Positions 48,851-59,681 of a DNA stretch of 64,000 nucleotides are shown here, piece after piece. Made by a program: the position numbers and the translations under genes. Location of the stretch: NCBI GenBank assembly GCA_005765155.1, contig VCCP01000005.1, positions 2,604,001-2,668,000 on the forward strand, given 5' to 3'. The notes under the pieces were generated by a model. It was given only the letters and a program-made list of their open reading frames with translations. It made no database searches and had not been told where the DNA came from. Source of the DNA: Zelopaecilomyces penicillatus (lineage: Eukaryota; Ascomycota; Sordariomycetes; Hypocreales; Pseudodiploosporaceae). Position 1 is the stretch's first letter; each line of letters begins with the position of its first letter.

Positions 48851-51560
48851 GATATATAAGTTAAATAAGAAAATTAATACCTTTTAATTATCTTATTTTT
48901 ATTATTTAATAATAAATTAAAGGAAAATAAAAAAATATAATAATTATAAATTTAAAATAATTAAATAAAATTATAGTATTAGATATCTATTTTATTTCTT
49001 TATAAAAAAAGATAATTTTATTTTATTTTAAAAAGAAATATATATTAATACTAGATATATTAATATTTTTATATTAATTATTAATATATAATAAATATAA
49101 AAATAGGATAATTATTATTAATTTATAAGGATTAGAAATATCTTATATAATATTAATAGGATTTAAAAATAACCTAGCTTTTATATAATAATTTATAGAT
49201 TAAAGATTATACCTTTATAAAGATTTTATTAAGATATATATTAATAATATAATTATATTTAATAATACCTTTAAGGAATATTATAATTATCTATATATAG
49301 TTTTAAAAATATTTAAAAATTTATAATTAATAATATTACTATTAAAATCCTTTTATATATATCTATTAATTAAATTATTTAATTTCTAAATTAATATATT
49401 TAAAATAAATATAATAAAAAATAAAATATATATATTAAGGAAATTAAAGATATTAATAATATTAATTAATCTAGAAATTTATTTAAATATAGCTATCTTT
49501 TTAAAATAATTTATCTTTAGATTTTAAATAAAAATAAAAATATTAGAAATTAAAAAAATAGCTTTATTAAAAAATTTAAGAAAAGAAGATTAAACTATTA
49601 AAAAAATTAATAAAAAAATAAAAATATTTAAAATAAAAAAGATGAACTTTAAATTAATAAAATTAAAGAAAGAATCCTTTAATATGTTTTAGGATTATTT
49701 AATAAATAAGATAATATTATATTATTATAATCTAATAAAACTAATCTTTTTTAAATTTAATATAAGTAATTATAAAATAGATTTCTTTATATTTTATCTA
49801 AAAAGTAATATATAAAATAGTAAGAAAATATTAATCTAATAAATATAATTAATTATCTTTTTAAATAGGTTATTAATAAAATCTAAAATAAAATATAAGT
49901 TAATTAAACTTAAGATTAAATATCTAATATAATCTTATGAAAAACTAAGAATAATAATCTAATTATTAAATAAATTAATAATAACATTAATAGATTATAT
50001 AATAATAAAAGAAATAATTAATTTTATTAATATATTAATATTAGATTTCATTAAGATAAATTATTAATTAATAATAGTATCTATTTATTTAAATTAATAT
50101 AAACTAGATATTTATTATATCCTAAAAAAAACATTTTATACCTAATATATTATTATAACTTTTAATTATAAATAATAAATATTATAAAAAAAAATATAAA
50201 AATTTATTAGAAAAAAAAATTAATAAATAAAATTAATAATATTTAAAAGGAAGATATATATTATTTAATAATAATAATATTAATTAATAATAAATCAAAG
50301 ATAGAATTCATAAAATAATATACTAAGGATTATAAATTTATTAAAATAATTAAAGTATTAAAAGTATAAAAACCAGAAAAAAAGATTAATATAAAAGAAA
50401 GATTAATAAATATTAAATTACCTTTTATAATAGATAATAAGCTATTATATTAATTTAAATTAAATAATATAAGAAAATTATATATCTTATAGAATTATAT
50501 AATAATAGTATTAATAAAAGCCTATAATTAGAACTTTTATATAGGATTATATAAGATAAATATAATAGTAAAAGGTTTAATATTTTATTAAATAATAAAA
50601 TAGATTAAATAATAGATATCCTATTATAAGATATACTTAGAAAATTTAATAAATTAAATAAAATTATTAAAAGAATTATAATTAATAATAATTTTATATA
50701 AACCTTTTTATATAATAGCTATTGATTTTATTATAGGATTTCTAAAGAAGGTATTATAATTATTTTAAAAAATATTAGATTATAAATATTTATTTAATAT
50801 AATAATAATTATAATATATAAATAAAATAGAAAATTAATACTTATCCTAGGATTGATTTATTATATTATTAAATAATAGGTTAAAGTATAATTAAGATTA
50901 TTATTATTATATAATTAAGGAATTCCTAAGGTTATAATTAATAATTAGGATATTAAATTTATTTTTGATTTTTAGAAGGGTCTTTTTAAGATATTAAAAA
51001 CAAGATTTATTTTTAGTATAATATATTATTTATAGATTAATAGATTATCTAAAAGAAAAAATTAAACTATAGAATTAATATTTAAATATTATCTAATAAT
51101 ATTAGTTATATTATAGATTAAGATAATTCTAATACTATAATTCTTATTAAATAATTTAATTAATTATCTTATAAAAAAATTATTAAATAAATTAATTATA
51201 AGGTTTAAATCTATTAAATTAATAGAACTATTATAAATAAATACTAATAAAATAGATACTAAAGTATTAAATATACTAAAATATCTATTTATAAATAAGG
51301 CTAATTATATAATAAATATAAATAATAGTATATATAAAATATATATATAATTAAAAGTATAGAGTAATTAAATTTAAAATAAATAATAAGATATACTTAA
51401 AACTATATAAAGGATATTAATTATTAAAAAACCTATTATAAAAATAATTATAATAATAAATAAGATTATTTAAAGTGATTAAATAAATAAGATTATTAAT
51501 ATATAAATTAGATTTATTTATTTATTAAAGGATTTATTAAATAATATTAGTTATATATTT
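48850..51560 (+). pseudogene. Element F pol relic (RT to integrase)
   Basis: The RT block reads TIISHRGLE-like (TIIINL-GLE at about 49100-49140), then GFKNNLAF (about 49162-49190), then YINNIIIFNNTF at 49234-49275 where FIDDIVIFSDTF is expected, Asp being changed to Asn by G-to-A. Integrase: AIDFIIGF at about 50718-50742 (first Asp), GIPKVIINN-DIKFIFDF at about 50930-50985 (second Asp changed), and a NRLSKRKN stretch at about 51035-51060 with the Glu changed. The C-terminal part KLYKGY-LL-KP follows at about 51395. These are the marks of a Ty3/Gypsy integrase of the fungal type. Confidence 0.75.
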
Positions 51561-53559
51561 ATATTTAAAGTTTAAGGGGAATAATCTATTTAATAGGATA
51601 TTAGATAAATAAATATAATTAATAAAAGTTAAAGGATAAGATAAAGAATAAGAAATCTAGAAAATTATAAAATTATAAAAGGATAAATAATAAAAAAAAG
51701 ATATCTATAAATTAAATATAAAACTAAATAAAGAGGTTTTAGATTAGAATATAATAAATAAAGAAAAAGAAAAGAGCTTATATAGACTATAATAAGCTTA
51801 ATTAAAGATTATAAATAAAAAAACCCTATTAAAAATTATAAGAAGTGTATTTAATAAAAAAAGAATAAGAATAGAAAGAGATAAATAAGATATTAAAAAT
51901 CAATTTATAGATATTATTATCTAGAAAAAAAATAAGAAATTTCTAAAAAAAAAGAATAAACATTATTAAAATAAAGAAAAAACCAGTTATAAAGATCGAA
52001 TATATAGCTATAAAAAATAATAAAGAATTTAGATCTTATAAAAATCAAAAAAAAACTAATTACTAAAAGAATTAAATTTAAAGATTTATTAAAAGATTTT
52101 AATATAATAGATTATCTAATACTATTAATTAATAATAAAAGCTTTAATCTTAAGATAATAAATTATAAAATAATAGATATTTATTATATAAATTTATTAA
52201 TTTATTATAATATTAATTATTTTATAAGCCTAGATTTAAAAGAATTAAGAATATATTATTATATATTAATAATTAAAGTATTTTATTATATTAAATTAAA
52301 TTATAAGGATTATATAGAACTATTTAATATAATAGTTATAAAGCTTAAATTAATTAAAATCCTTCTTAAAAAAAAAATTTATAAAATAGATTAAAAAATA
52401 TTAAGGAATAATTAAAAAAACTTAAGAATAAAATCTTAGTTATAAATATTAATTAAATATTATATCTAGAATATATCTTATTATTTTATATTATTAAAAT
52501 ATTTAAAAAGATCCTAAATAAAGAAAGATTAAATACAATATATATTATTAATAAATATTAAGTATTTTAATAATTTCTAATTATAATTATATATTATAAA
52601 GAATAAAAACTATTTTTATTAATAAATATATTAAAGAAATACTCCTATTTTATTAAGAAAATGATTATTAATAATAGAATTATAAATAAGATAAATAAAC
52701 TATTTATAAGATTTATAATATTAATAAATATATATCTTTTATTAATTAATAGACTAGATAAAAATTATTAAAAGGATTAAATACTAGATTCTAATAAACG
52801 TTACTTTAAAGAAGAAATCCTAGTATATATTAAAGAATAAAATTTTAATATAAAAGGAATTTAATCTATTACTTAATAAAAGATTAAATAAATCTATATT
52901 CCTATTTTAGATAGATTATTTACTTAAATACTAGAATAATAAAGCTTTATAATTAAAGAAATTAAAATTAAAATAATATTAATAATTATTATTATAATAA
53001 ATATTAAATATAAAATTTAAGTTAATTTATTTATTAAAGAATTAAATCTAAATAATATTAAGAATATATTAATAAAAGAAAAAAAGGATAAAATAAAGAT
53101 ATAATAAAGAATAAAAGCTTTAATATATACCTTATTATTATAAAAAAGATTAGATTTAATTAAGATACCTAAAGAAATAATAATAATATTAATATCTAAT
53201 AATTAAATTCTTTATAATAAGATTAAAAAAGAAATCTAATATATTACTACTATTATATAAATAATAAATAAATAAATCAGATTATTTATTATATTATATA
53301 TATATAATTACTAAGAAAATATAATATTAAGAAAGGAGGTTTATATAAATTAAGGAAAAATTATTAATATTATAATTAAGAATAAAATTAATCTAGATAA
53401 TATTATATAATAAATAAAATTAAATTTATAGATAGAAATTATAAGCTTAAAAATTAAACTAAATATAATAGTAAAGGTTTAAAAAGAAATAATATAATAT
53501 ATAAAATTAATTATATAATAAGTAAATAAGTATTAGAGGATTAATTACCTTTTTCTTAG
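51561..53559. other. 3' region of element F, unassigned
   Basis: 2 kb between the end of the integrase relic and the right LTR. It is stop-filled, with no domain recognised. It may contain an additional ORF of the element. Confidence 0.4.
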
Positions 53560-53702
53560 TGATAGGTAATTATTATAATTATCTATATTAGATTATTGGA
53601 ATAGTTATCACTTTATTCCTTTATTTTTTAATTAGATTATTAGATAATTAATTAGATTATAAGATTAGATAGAAAATAGAATTATCTGTTTTATATATAA
53701 TA
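53560..53702 (+). repeat. Element F right LTR
   Basis: Starts TGATAGGTAATTATTATAAT and is less mutated than the left copy. Confidence 0.7.
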
Positions 53703-53917
53703 AATTTATATTTTAATAAATTAAGTTTTTTCTTTTATATAATATATATATTTAGCTTTTTTAATTAATAAATAATTCTTATTATAATTCTTATTATTAT
53801 TAATTATTTTTAAATAATTTTAATAAATATTTATTAAAATAATATATTAAAAGAATTTTAATAATAAATAAAAAAAATATAATACTAATAATACTTTAAA
53901 TTAAAGAATTTATATAT

Positions 53918-54295
53918 CTTATATTTAATAATATTATATTTAAAATAAATTTTAGTAATAAAATTAAATTTATTAAAATTGATTATCTTTAATTTTAATA
54001 TTATAAAATAATTTTAAAAAAGATATTATTAAAAATAAAAATAATATTATATATATTAATATATTAAAGATTATAATATTTATAGCCTTAAATATATTAA
54101 AATTAATAAAATTAAAAAAGCTATAACATTAATCTATAAATATTATAAAAAATTAAAAATATAAAAAATTAAAAGAAAGTTTTAATATTTATTAATTAAT
54201 AAAGATATATTTATAAAAGTAATTTAATTAATCTATTAATATTTAATATTTAATAATAATATTATAAATATATAATATAAATCTTAAAATATAAA
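53918..54295. repeat. Dispersed repeat H, copy 2
   Basis: About 380 bp similar to 39328-39720, here outside any element of the A family. Confidence 0.7.
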
Positions 54296-54888
54296 GATTA
54301 AGATTAAAAAGATTATTATAATAATCTTAAAAGAATTTAATATTATATTTTAAAAAAAAATATTGAAATAATAATACTTAAAAGAAAATAAGGAATATTT
54401 AATATCTTTATAATAAAAATTATATTTAATATAAATATACTATTAAATTTATTATTAAAGATAATATTATTTATAAAAGAATAAAAGATAATTTTAATAC
54501 TTTTATTATTATAATAATTTATCAGGATATTATAATAATTAAATAATTATTAAATAATAATATTATTATAATCTTTATTAAATCTATAAGATATTAGATT
54601 ATAAATAAGATTATCTAGCTTTTAATATTTAAATTAAATATTTTAATCTTTATAAAACTATATTTAATATTAATAAGAAGTATTTTAAATATTATTATTA
54701 TAAATATAAAATAAAGATAATATTAAAATAAAGATTTAAGAAAGGAATTCTATTAAATTAATAATTTATATATATATATTAAATAATATTTTTGTTAAAG
54801 GTTATAATCCTTAAAAATATAAATAAATTAATAAAAACAAAGCCTTTATAAATATAAACCTTAAAATATTTTAAATATTTTAAATATA

Positions 54889-55110
54889 AGTATAAAGTAT
54901 ATATTTATAATATAATAAATATAATAGATATAATACATATAATAAATATAATAAATATAATAAATATAATAAATATAATAAATATAATAAATATAATAAA
55001 TATAATAAATATAATAAATATAAGTATAAAGTATATATTTATAATATAATAAATATAATAAATATAATACATATAATAAATATAATAAATATAATAAATA
55101 TAATATATAT
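54889..55110. repeat. 10-bp tandem repeat (AATATAATAA)n with a ~131-bp higher-order unit
   Basis: Ten-base A/T units in two blocks. Each block is introduced by the same leader (ATAAGTATAAAGTATATATT at about 54889 and about 55020). Confidence 0.85.
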
Positions 55111-55573
55111 ATTTTAAAATAAAGATATAAATATATATCTTAAGGGTTTTAATAAATATATTATTAATAAAATATTAAAATTATAAAGTTATATTATTTA
55201 TATTAATTAATATAAAATATTTATAAATATATACTTTATAAAATAAATTAAAAAATAATAATTATATAGTTATATATATTTTTAAATAATATAATCTTAT
55301 ATTATAATTATAATAAATAAATAAGAATTAAGTATATATTATATTTAAATATAATAATAAGGCTTTTATAATATAATTTATATAATTAAAACCTTATAAT
55401 TAAATATTATAAATTATATTATAATTAATATATTATAATTATTAAAATATTATATTTTTATATATAATATTTATTTATATTATTTAATATAAGTTATTTA
55501 TTATAAATAATAATTAAAAGCTTAAAATCTTTTTAAATTAATATAATATTAATACTTTATTCTTTTAATTTTT

Positions 55574-55645
55574 TAAAAGATAATAATATAAATTAAAGAT
55601 AATAATATAAATTAAAGATAATAATATAAATTAAAGATAATAAAA
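55574..55645. repeat. 19-bp tandem repeat
   Basis: Three full copies of GATAATAATATAAATTAAA and a partial fourth. Confidence 0.9.
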
Positions 55646-55671
55646 GAATTAATACCTTAAATTTAATTGAA

Positions 55672-55765
55672 TTTAATTTAGATTTATTATATAATTATTA
55701 AAATATAAATTTTAATTTAATTTAGATTTATTATATAATTATTAAAATATAAACTTTAATTTAAT
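55672..55765. repeat. Tandem duplication, unit about 54 bp
   Basis: TTTAATTTAGATTTATTATA and the following bases to AAAATATAAA occur twice in succession, with minor changes. Confidence 0.85.
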
Positions 55766-57485
55766 TAGATTAAATTACTTTTTATAAATAATAAAGATTA
55801 ATATAATAATAAAATATTATTTTTAAATTAAGATAATAAAAGACTAAATTAAAAAAAATATAAGAATTAATTAAATTAATCTTAAAAATCTAATAATAAT
55901 ATATTAATATTAATTAAAAAATAAATATTTTAATAATATAATTATATAATAAAATAAATATTATAATATTAATAAAATAAAATAATATTTAAAATATATT
56001 TATATTTTTATAAAATAAAACTTTAAAAAGCTATTTATAAACTTATAATTATGAAATATTATTATTAGATTTTATAATTATCATAAATCTAAATAAAACT
56101 TTAAAATAATTAAAAAAATATTATAATAAAGCCTTTTATATAATAAGAAAGAATAACTATTATAAGCTATTAATATTAATCTTATTATAAAGAAACAAAT
56201 ATATAGAATTTAAAAAGATAAATTATATAGCTTTAAAATCATTAATATTAGTATTATTATTAAATTATAATAATAAAATTAAAATAATTATAAAAATTTA
56301 AAAAACTATAATCTTAATTAAAAGAAAATCCTTTGTTATAAAAGATATTAAAAGAGTTTAAAAAAATAATTTTTATAAAATATAAATTAATAAAATAATT
56401 AAAGTTTTATTATATTAAAATATAAAAAGCCTTTAAAAGAGATAATATTTTAAAAAGATTCTTTAAAATATATAATTAATTACTCTTTATAATAATATAT
56501 TTAATAAATAAAAGCTTAAATTATAATGATTCTTATAATAATTCTATAATATAATAATAATTATTTTTAAAGTATTAAAGAAAAAGCTAATAAATTATTA
56601 AATTTTAAAAAAATAAAAGCTTATATTCTTATTTATTATAATAAAAAGGATTATTAAAATAATCCTTAATAAATATATCTTTAATATAATAAAATAAATA
56701 AGCTTTTTATTAAAGAATTAAATAAAGAATAAGATAAATAAAAGTATTAGAATTATAATCTTTATAATTATTCAAAAGATATAAATAATCTAAAATAATA
56801 ATAATCATAATATAATATTTTTTTAATTAAATATTAAAAATATATTTAATATAAATCTTTATAATTAATTATTTTATTATTATTATTAATATTATAATTA
56901 TATTAATCTAGTTTTTATATTTAGATTAAACTCTTTATAAAGTATATAATCTCTTTTAATTTAAAAGATAAAAAAGAAAAAATAAATTAAAAACTCTTAT
57001 TCTTTTTTTATATTAATATTTCCTTTTTATATTATTATAATATTATTCTTTATCTTTTTATATATAATAAATCTTATTATTATATTTAATAATTAATAAG
57101 AAATTAATTTAATATATAAAATATCTTTATATTTATTTAATTAAAGTTAAATAATTAAGAATTAATAAAATTAATCTAAAGACTAAATTAATATATATTA
57201 TACCTTTAATAAATTATAATTTATTTATTTTAGTTCTTTTATTATAAGGGTTATTTTAAGGTTTATTAGATTTAGGATTTTATTAGTTTTTATAAGATTC
57301 TATTTTTTATTTATTTTTAATAATTTTATAGTTTATTATTATTTTAAGGTATTATTATAATAGTTTTACTTTTGCTTATATTATTAATAATTACTAATAA
57401 TCTTATAATTTTATTATTATATATTTTTATTACTTTTATTATATAAACCTTATTTCTTTTTTAAATTATTTTAATAAATAAGGTT

Positions 57486-57546
57486 TTTTTTCTTTTTTCT
57501 TTTTTCTTTTTTCTTTTTTCTTTTTTCTTTTTTTCTTTTTTCTCTT
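57486..57546. repeat. (TTTTTTC)n heptamer array
   Basis: About eight copies of a pyrimidine heptamer. Confidence 0.9.
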
Positions 57547-58581
57547 TTAAATTAAGAGTATTAATTATATCTTTATAATACTAAAGTATTTAATATCTTT
57601 AATATATTTTTATATAATATTTTTTAATAAATTATTATTATTATTATTTTATTATTTCTTTAATTAATATTAGATAATTAATAATATTATTATTATCCTT
57701 TTTTTATTATAAAAGGTATTATATTTTTTTTTCTTTTTATATAATTTAAATTAAATCTAATAAAGAAATATAAAGAAAAAGAATCCTTTTAAAATATTAG
57801 TTTTATTATTAATAGATTTATTTATTTTTATTATATCTTTATTATAATTAAGTCTTTATTAAAAAAAGATTATAAAGATTATTCTTAAAAAAAAGAAAAA
57901 AAATCTTATCTTTTAAGATAATTATTATATTATATTATAAATAGATTTAATATTATTATATTATTATTCTTAATTCTTATAAATATATATATTATTTATA
58001 TATTACTATAAAGAATTTAAAGATTAATATTTATTATAATATTATTAATATATTATTTTAATTTTATTATATTATTATTATTAATTTCTTTTAGGCTTTA
58101 ATTAATATTATATTTATTATTATAATATATATTATAATTATAATAAAATATATAGATTATTATATTATTATAATAATATATTAATATTATTATTAAATAT
58201 TAAAGTTAGCTTTATTTATTATTTAGGCCTTTTTTAATATTATAGTTATTATTAGTAAATTTTTTATTATTAAAATAATATATTATTATATTTTTATTAT
58301 ATTAATATAATTATTAATCTTCTATTAAGATATAATAACTTAAAATATAGCTTTCTTATATTATTATTATTATTATTATTATTATAATATTTGTTATAAA
58401 GTGTGACGTTTGGTGAATTCCCAAGGGATAAACCTAACGAAAAGGGTTTATGTTGGCAGATGAGTCGGGGCGTTCTAAGCAATATATCTGTCACGTTGGT
58501 GATAGATACCGAGTATCGTAACCAGGGGTCAAGTCTCAGCGTAGTGAGCGGTAGCGAACAATACGATGAAGTTGAAAGTGT

Positions 58582-58635
58582 GTTGATAACTATCTAAGCT
58601 ATGTCTAAAGAGTGAAAATTGAGGGCGTATATATA
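58582..58635 (-). promoter_or_regulatory. TATA box and predicted RNA start in the LTR of C
   Basis: The minus-strand TATATATA box (58635-58628) is followed 37 nt downstream by AGTTATCAAC (58591-58582), a perfect 10-nt complement of the primer site seen in element A. In this 3' LTR the same point would mark the start of R. Confidence 0.65.
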
Positions 58636-58641
58636 CATCAT

Positions 58642-58761
58642 GGATCACGATTTGAGCCGTGATCCTTATTGCTGGATCACGCTCAGAATCGTGAGCCGTC
58701 CCGTTGGATCACGGTTTCAAGAGTGATCCTGAGCCCAGGATCACCTTTAGAATCGTGATCC
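58642..58761. promoter_or_regulatory. Array of four 24-bp inverted repeats, exact 32-bp period
   Basis: GGATCACG-N8-CGTGATCC at 58642; GGATCACG-N8-CGTGAGCC at 58674; GGATCACG-N8-AGTGATCC at 58706; GGATCACC-N8-CGTGATCC at 58738. The inner 8 bp differ between units, while arms and spacing are kept. The array lies between the minus-strand TATA box (6 bp away) and the plus-strand zinc-cluster gene (about 210 bp to its ATG), as expected of a binding-site cluster serving both directions. Confidence 0.85.
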
Positions 58762-58809
58762 AATTCCATACAGTTCCAAGCCTCCGGTACGTACCTAGTG
58801 ACATCACAA

Positions 58810-58819
58810 GTCACGTGAC
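58810..58819. promoter_or_regulatory. GTCACGTGAC palindrome (E-box like) in the LTR of C
   Basis: A perfect 10-bp palindrome with the CACGTG core. Copies A (TCACATGA, TCACATAA) and B lost it by G-to-A changes. Confidence 0.5.
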
Positions 58820-58863
58820 CGAGGCCCACCGTACGACCTTGGCTGTTGGGTCGTGACACGATG

Positions 58864-58873
58864 TCTCCCTCTC
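58864..58873 (-). promoter_or_regulatory. Polypurine tract of element C
   Basis: GAGAGGGAGA on the minus strand beside the 3' LTR, identical to that of A. Confidence 0.6.
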
Positions 58874-58971
58874 AAAAGGTCTTGTCCTCAAGGCCCGTAG
58901 GCACACCTTTCCTTCCTTCCTTAATATTTTGTGAGTTATGGGACTCATATCGCATCGAATTGTTTCTCACA

Positions 58972-59681
58972 ATGTCAGGTCGCATTAGGAAACCGCAACG
59001 TCCTTCCAAGAAGACTATTAAGCGTGTCGCGCTTGTTAACGGTATCGAACGTTCTGTGCTAGCTGAGGGAGTGGATTTCGACAGTAAAACAGCAGATATA
59101 CCATGTTCTTATTGTTTCAAACGAAAACAATCTTGCTGTATAGCGGAAAACAGTAGCCGTTGTGTGGCGTGTGTGAAGCAGGGTCGCTCCTGCGATGGTG
59201 TTTTGGTGGCATCTTCACGTGCGCACTCTCGTTGTGTCCAAACGTCCAATTCTTGCTGATTTCATTAGTAACGAAACTTTTAAAGCAACGCCATCGTTTA
59301 GACTCCGAAGAAGAGGAAACTAGAGAAAATATCTCAGATATCCAAGATCAATTGTCTGAGTTACAGTCACAGCTCTCTTCAGCTCTAAACCGCTTATCTC
59401 GTATCCGCAAGCTCAAGAAGAAGGCTAAAGAGCGAAGCTCTGAGTTGGTTCATCGGGGTTTGGAGGAGTTGGATGCTGAAGACGGGATTGATCTGGTTCC
59501 TGTCCTAGAGGCACATGAGCATCATGTGGTGTCGGATTTGCAGTTCCTAGGTGCTCCGAATGAGATGGATTGGTCTTCCTTGGGTTTGGGCGACGAGTTT
59601 GTTGATTTGGGGTCTTTGGCCGGGCCGACTGGTTCCGAAGGAACTGTCGTAGCATCGGGCAGCAGTGGTTCAAATGGTTAG
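58972..59681 (+). CDS. Antisense Zn2Cys6 zinc-cluster + coiled-coil protein of element C
   Basis: Exon 1 is 58972-59218, the intron 59219-59268 (50 nt, GTGCGC donor, GCTGAT branch, TTAG acceptor) and exon 2 59269-59681, together 219 codons. Cys45, 48, 55, 64, 67 and 74 give C-x2-C-x6-C-x8-C-x2-C-x6-C, the fungal Zn2Cys6 pattern, preceded by a basic arm (RIRKPQRPSKK). Residues about 95-150 form a coiled coil (DIQDQLSELQSQLSSALNRL), usual for dimeric zinc-cluster factors, followed by an acidic tail. The frame is also open up to an ATG at 58861 (37 codons more). The gene starts at the LTR edge and runs against gag-pol, overlapping the pol 3' end by ~257 bp. Without splicing exon 1 stops at 59259, so splicing is inferred from frame and signals. 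DNA binding and a role in the element are inference. Confidence 0.75.

Larger units (their letters stand above)
44921..53702 (+). mobile_element. Element F: RIPed Ty3/Gypsy retrotransposon
   Basis: Short direct repeats at about 44921-45068 and 53560-53702 share blocks such as GGAATAGTTATCACTTTATTCC (in RIPed form on the left) and AGAATTATC-TTTTATATATAAT, and are taken as LTRs of 145-150 bp. Between them the plus strand shows RT and integrase relics in Gypsy order. The coordinates of the outer edges are approximate. It is a different family from A-D and E. It is completely inactivated. Confidence 0.75.
53703..58401. other. A+T-rich region with dispersed and tandem repeats, no gene
   Basis: No open frame of note. 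It contains repeat H copy 2 and four tandem arrays, listed separately. The middle part (about 56.0-56.9 kb) has somewhat longer near-open stretches and may be a transposase relic, but no motif is legible. Confidence 0.5.
58402..58858 (-). repeat. Element C 3' LTR
   Basis: 457 bp, TGTGACG...GTGACA. The junction with the A+T-rich flank at 58401/58402 is sharp. It shows all LTR features in intact form. Confidence 0.97.

Noticed and set aside
58397..58401. TAAAG as target duplication of element C
   Set aside because: The right end of C is outside the window, so the duplication cannot be verified.
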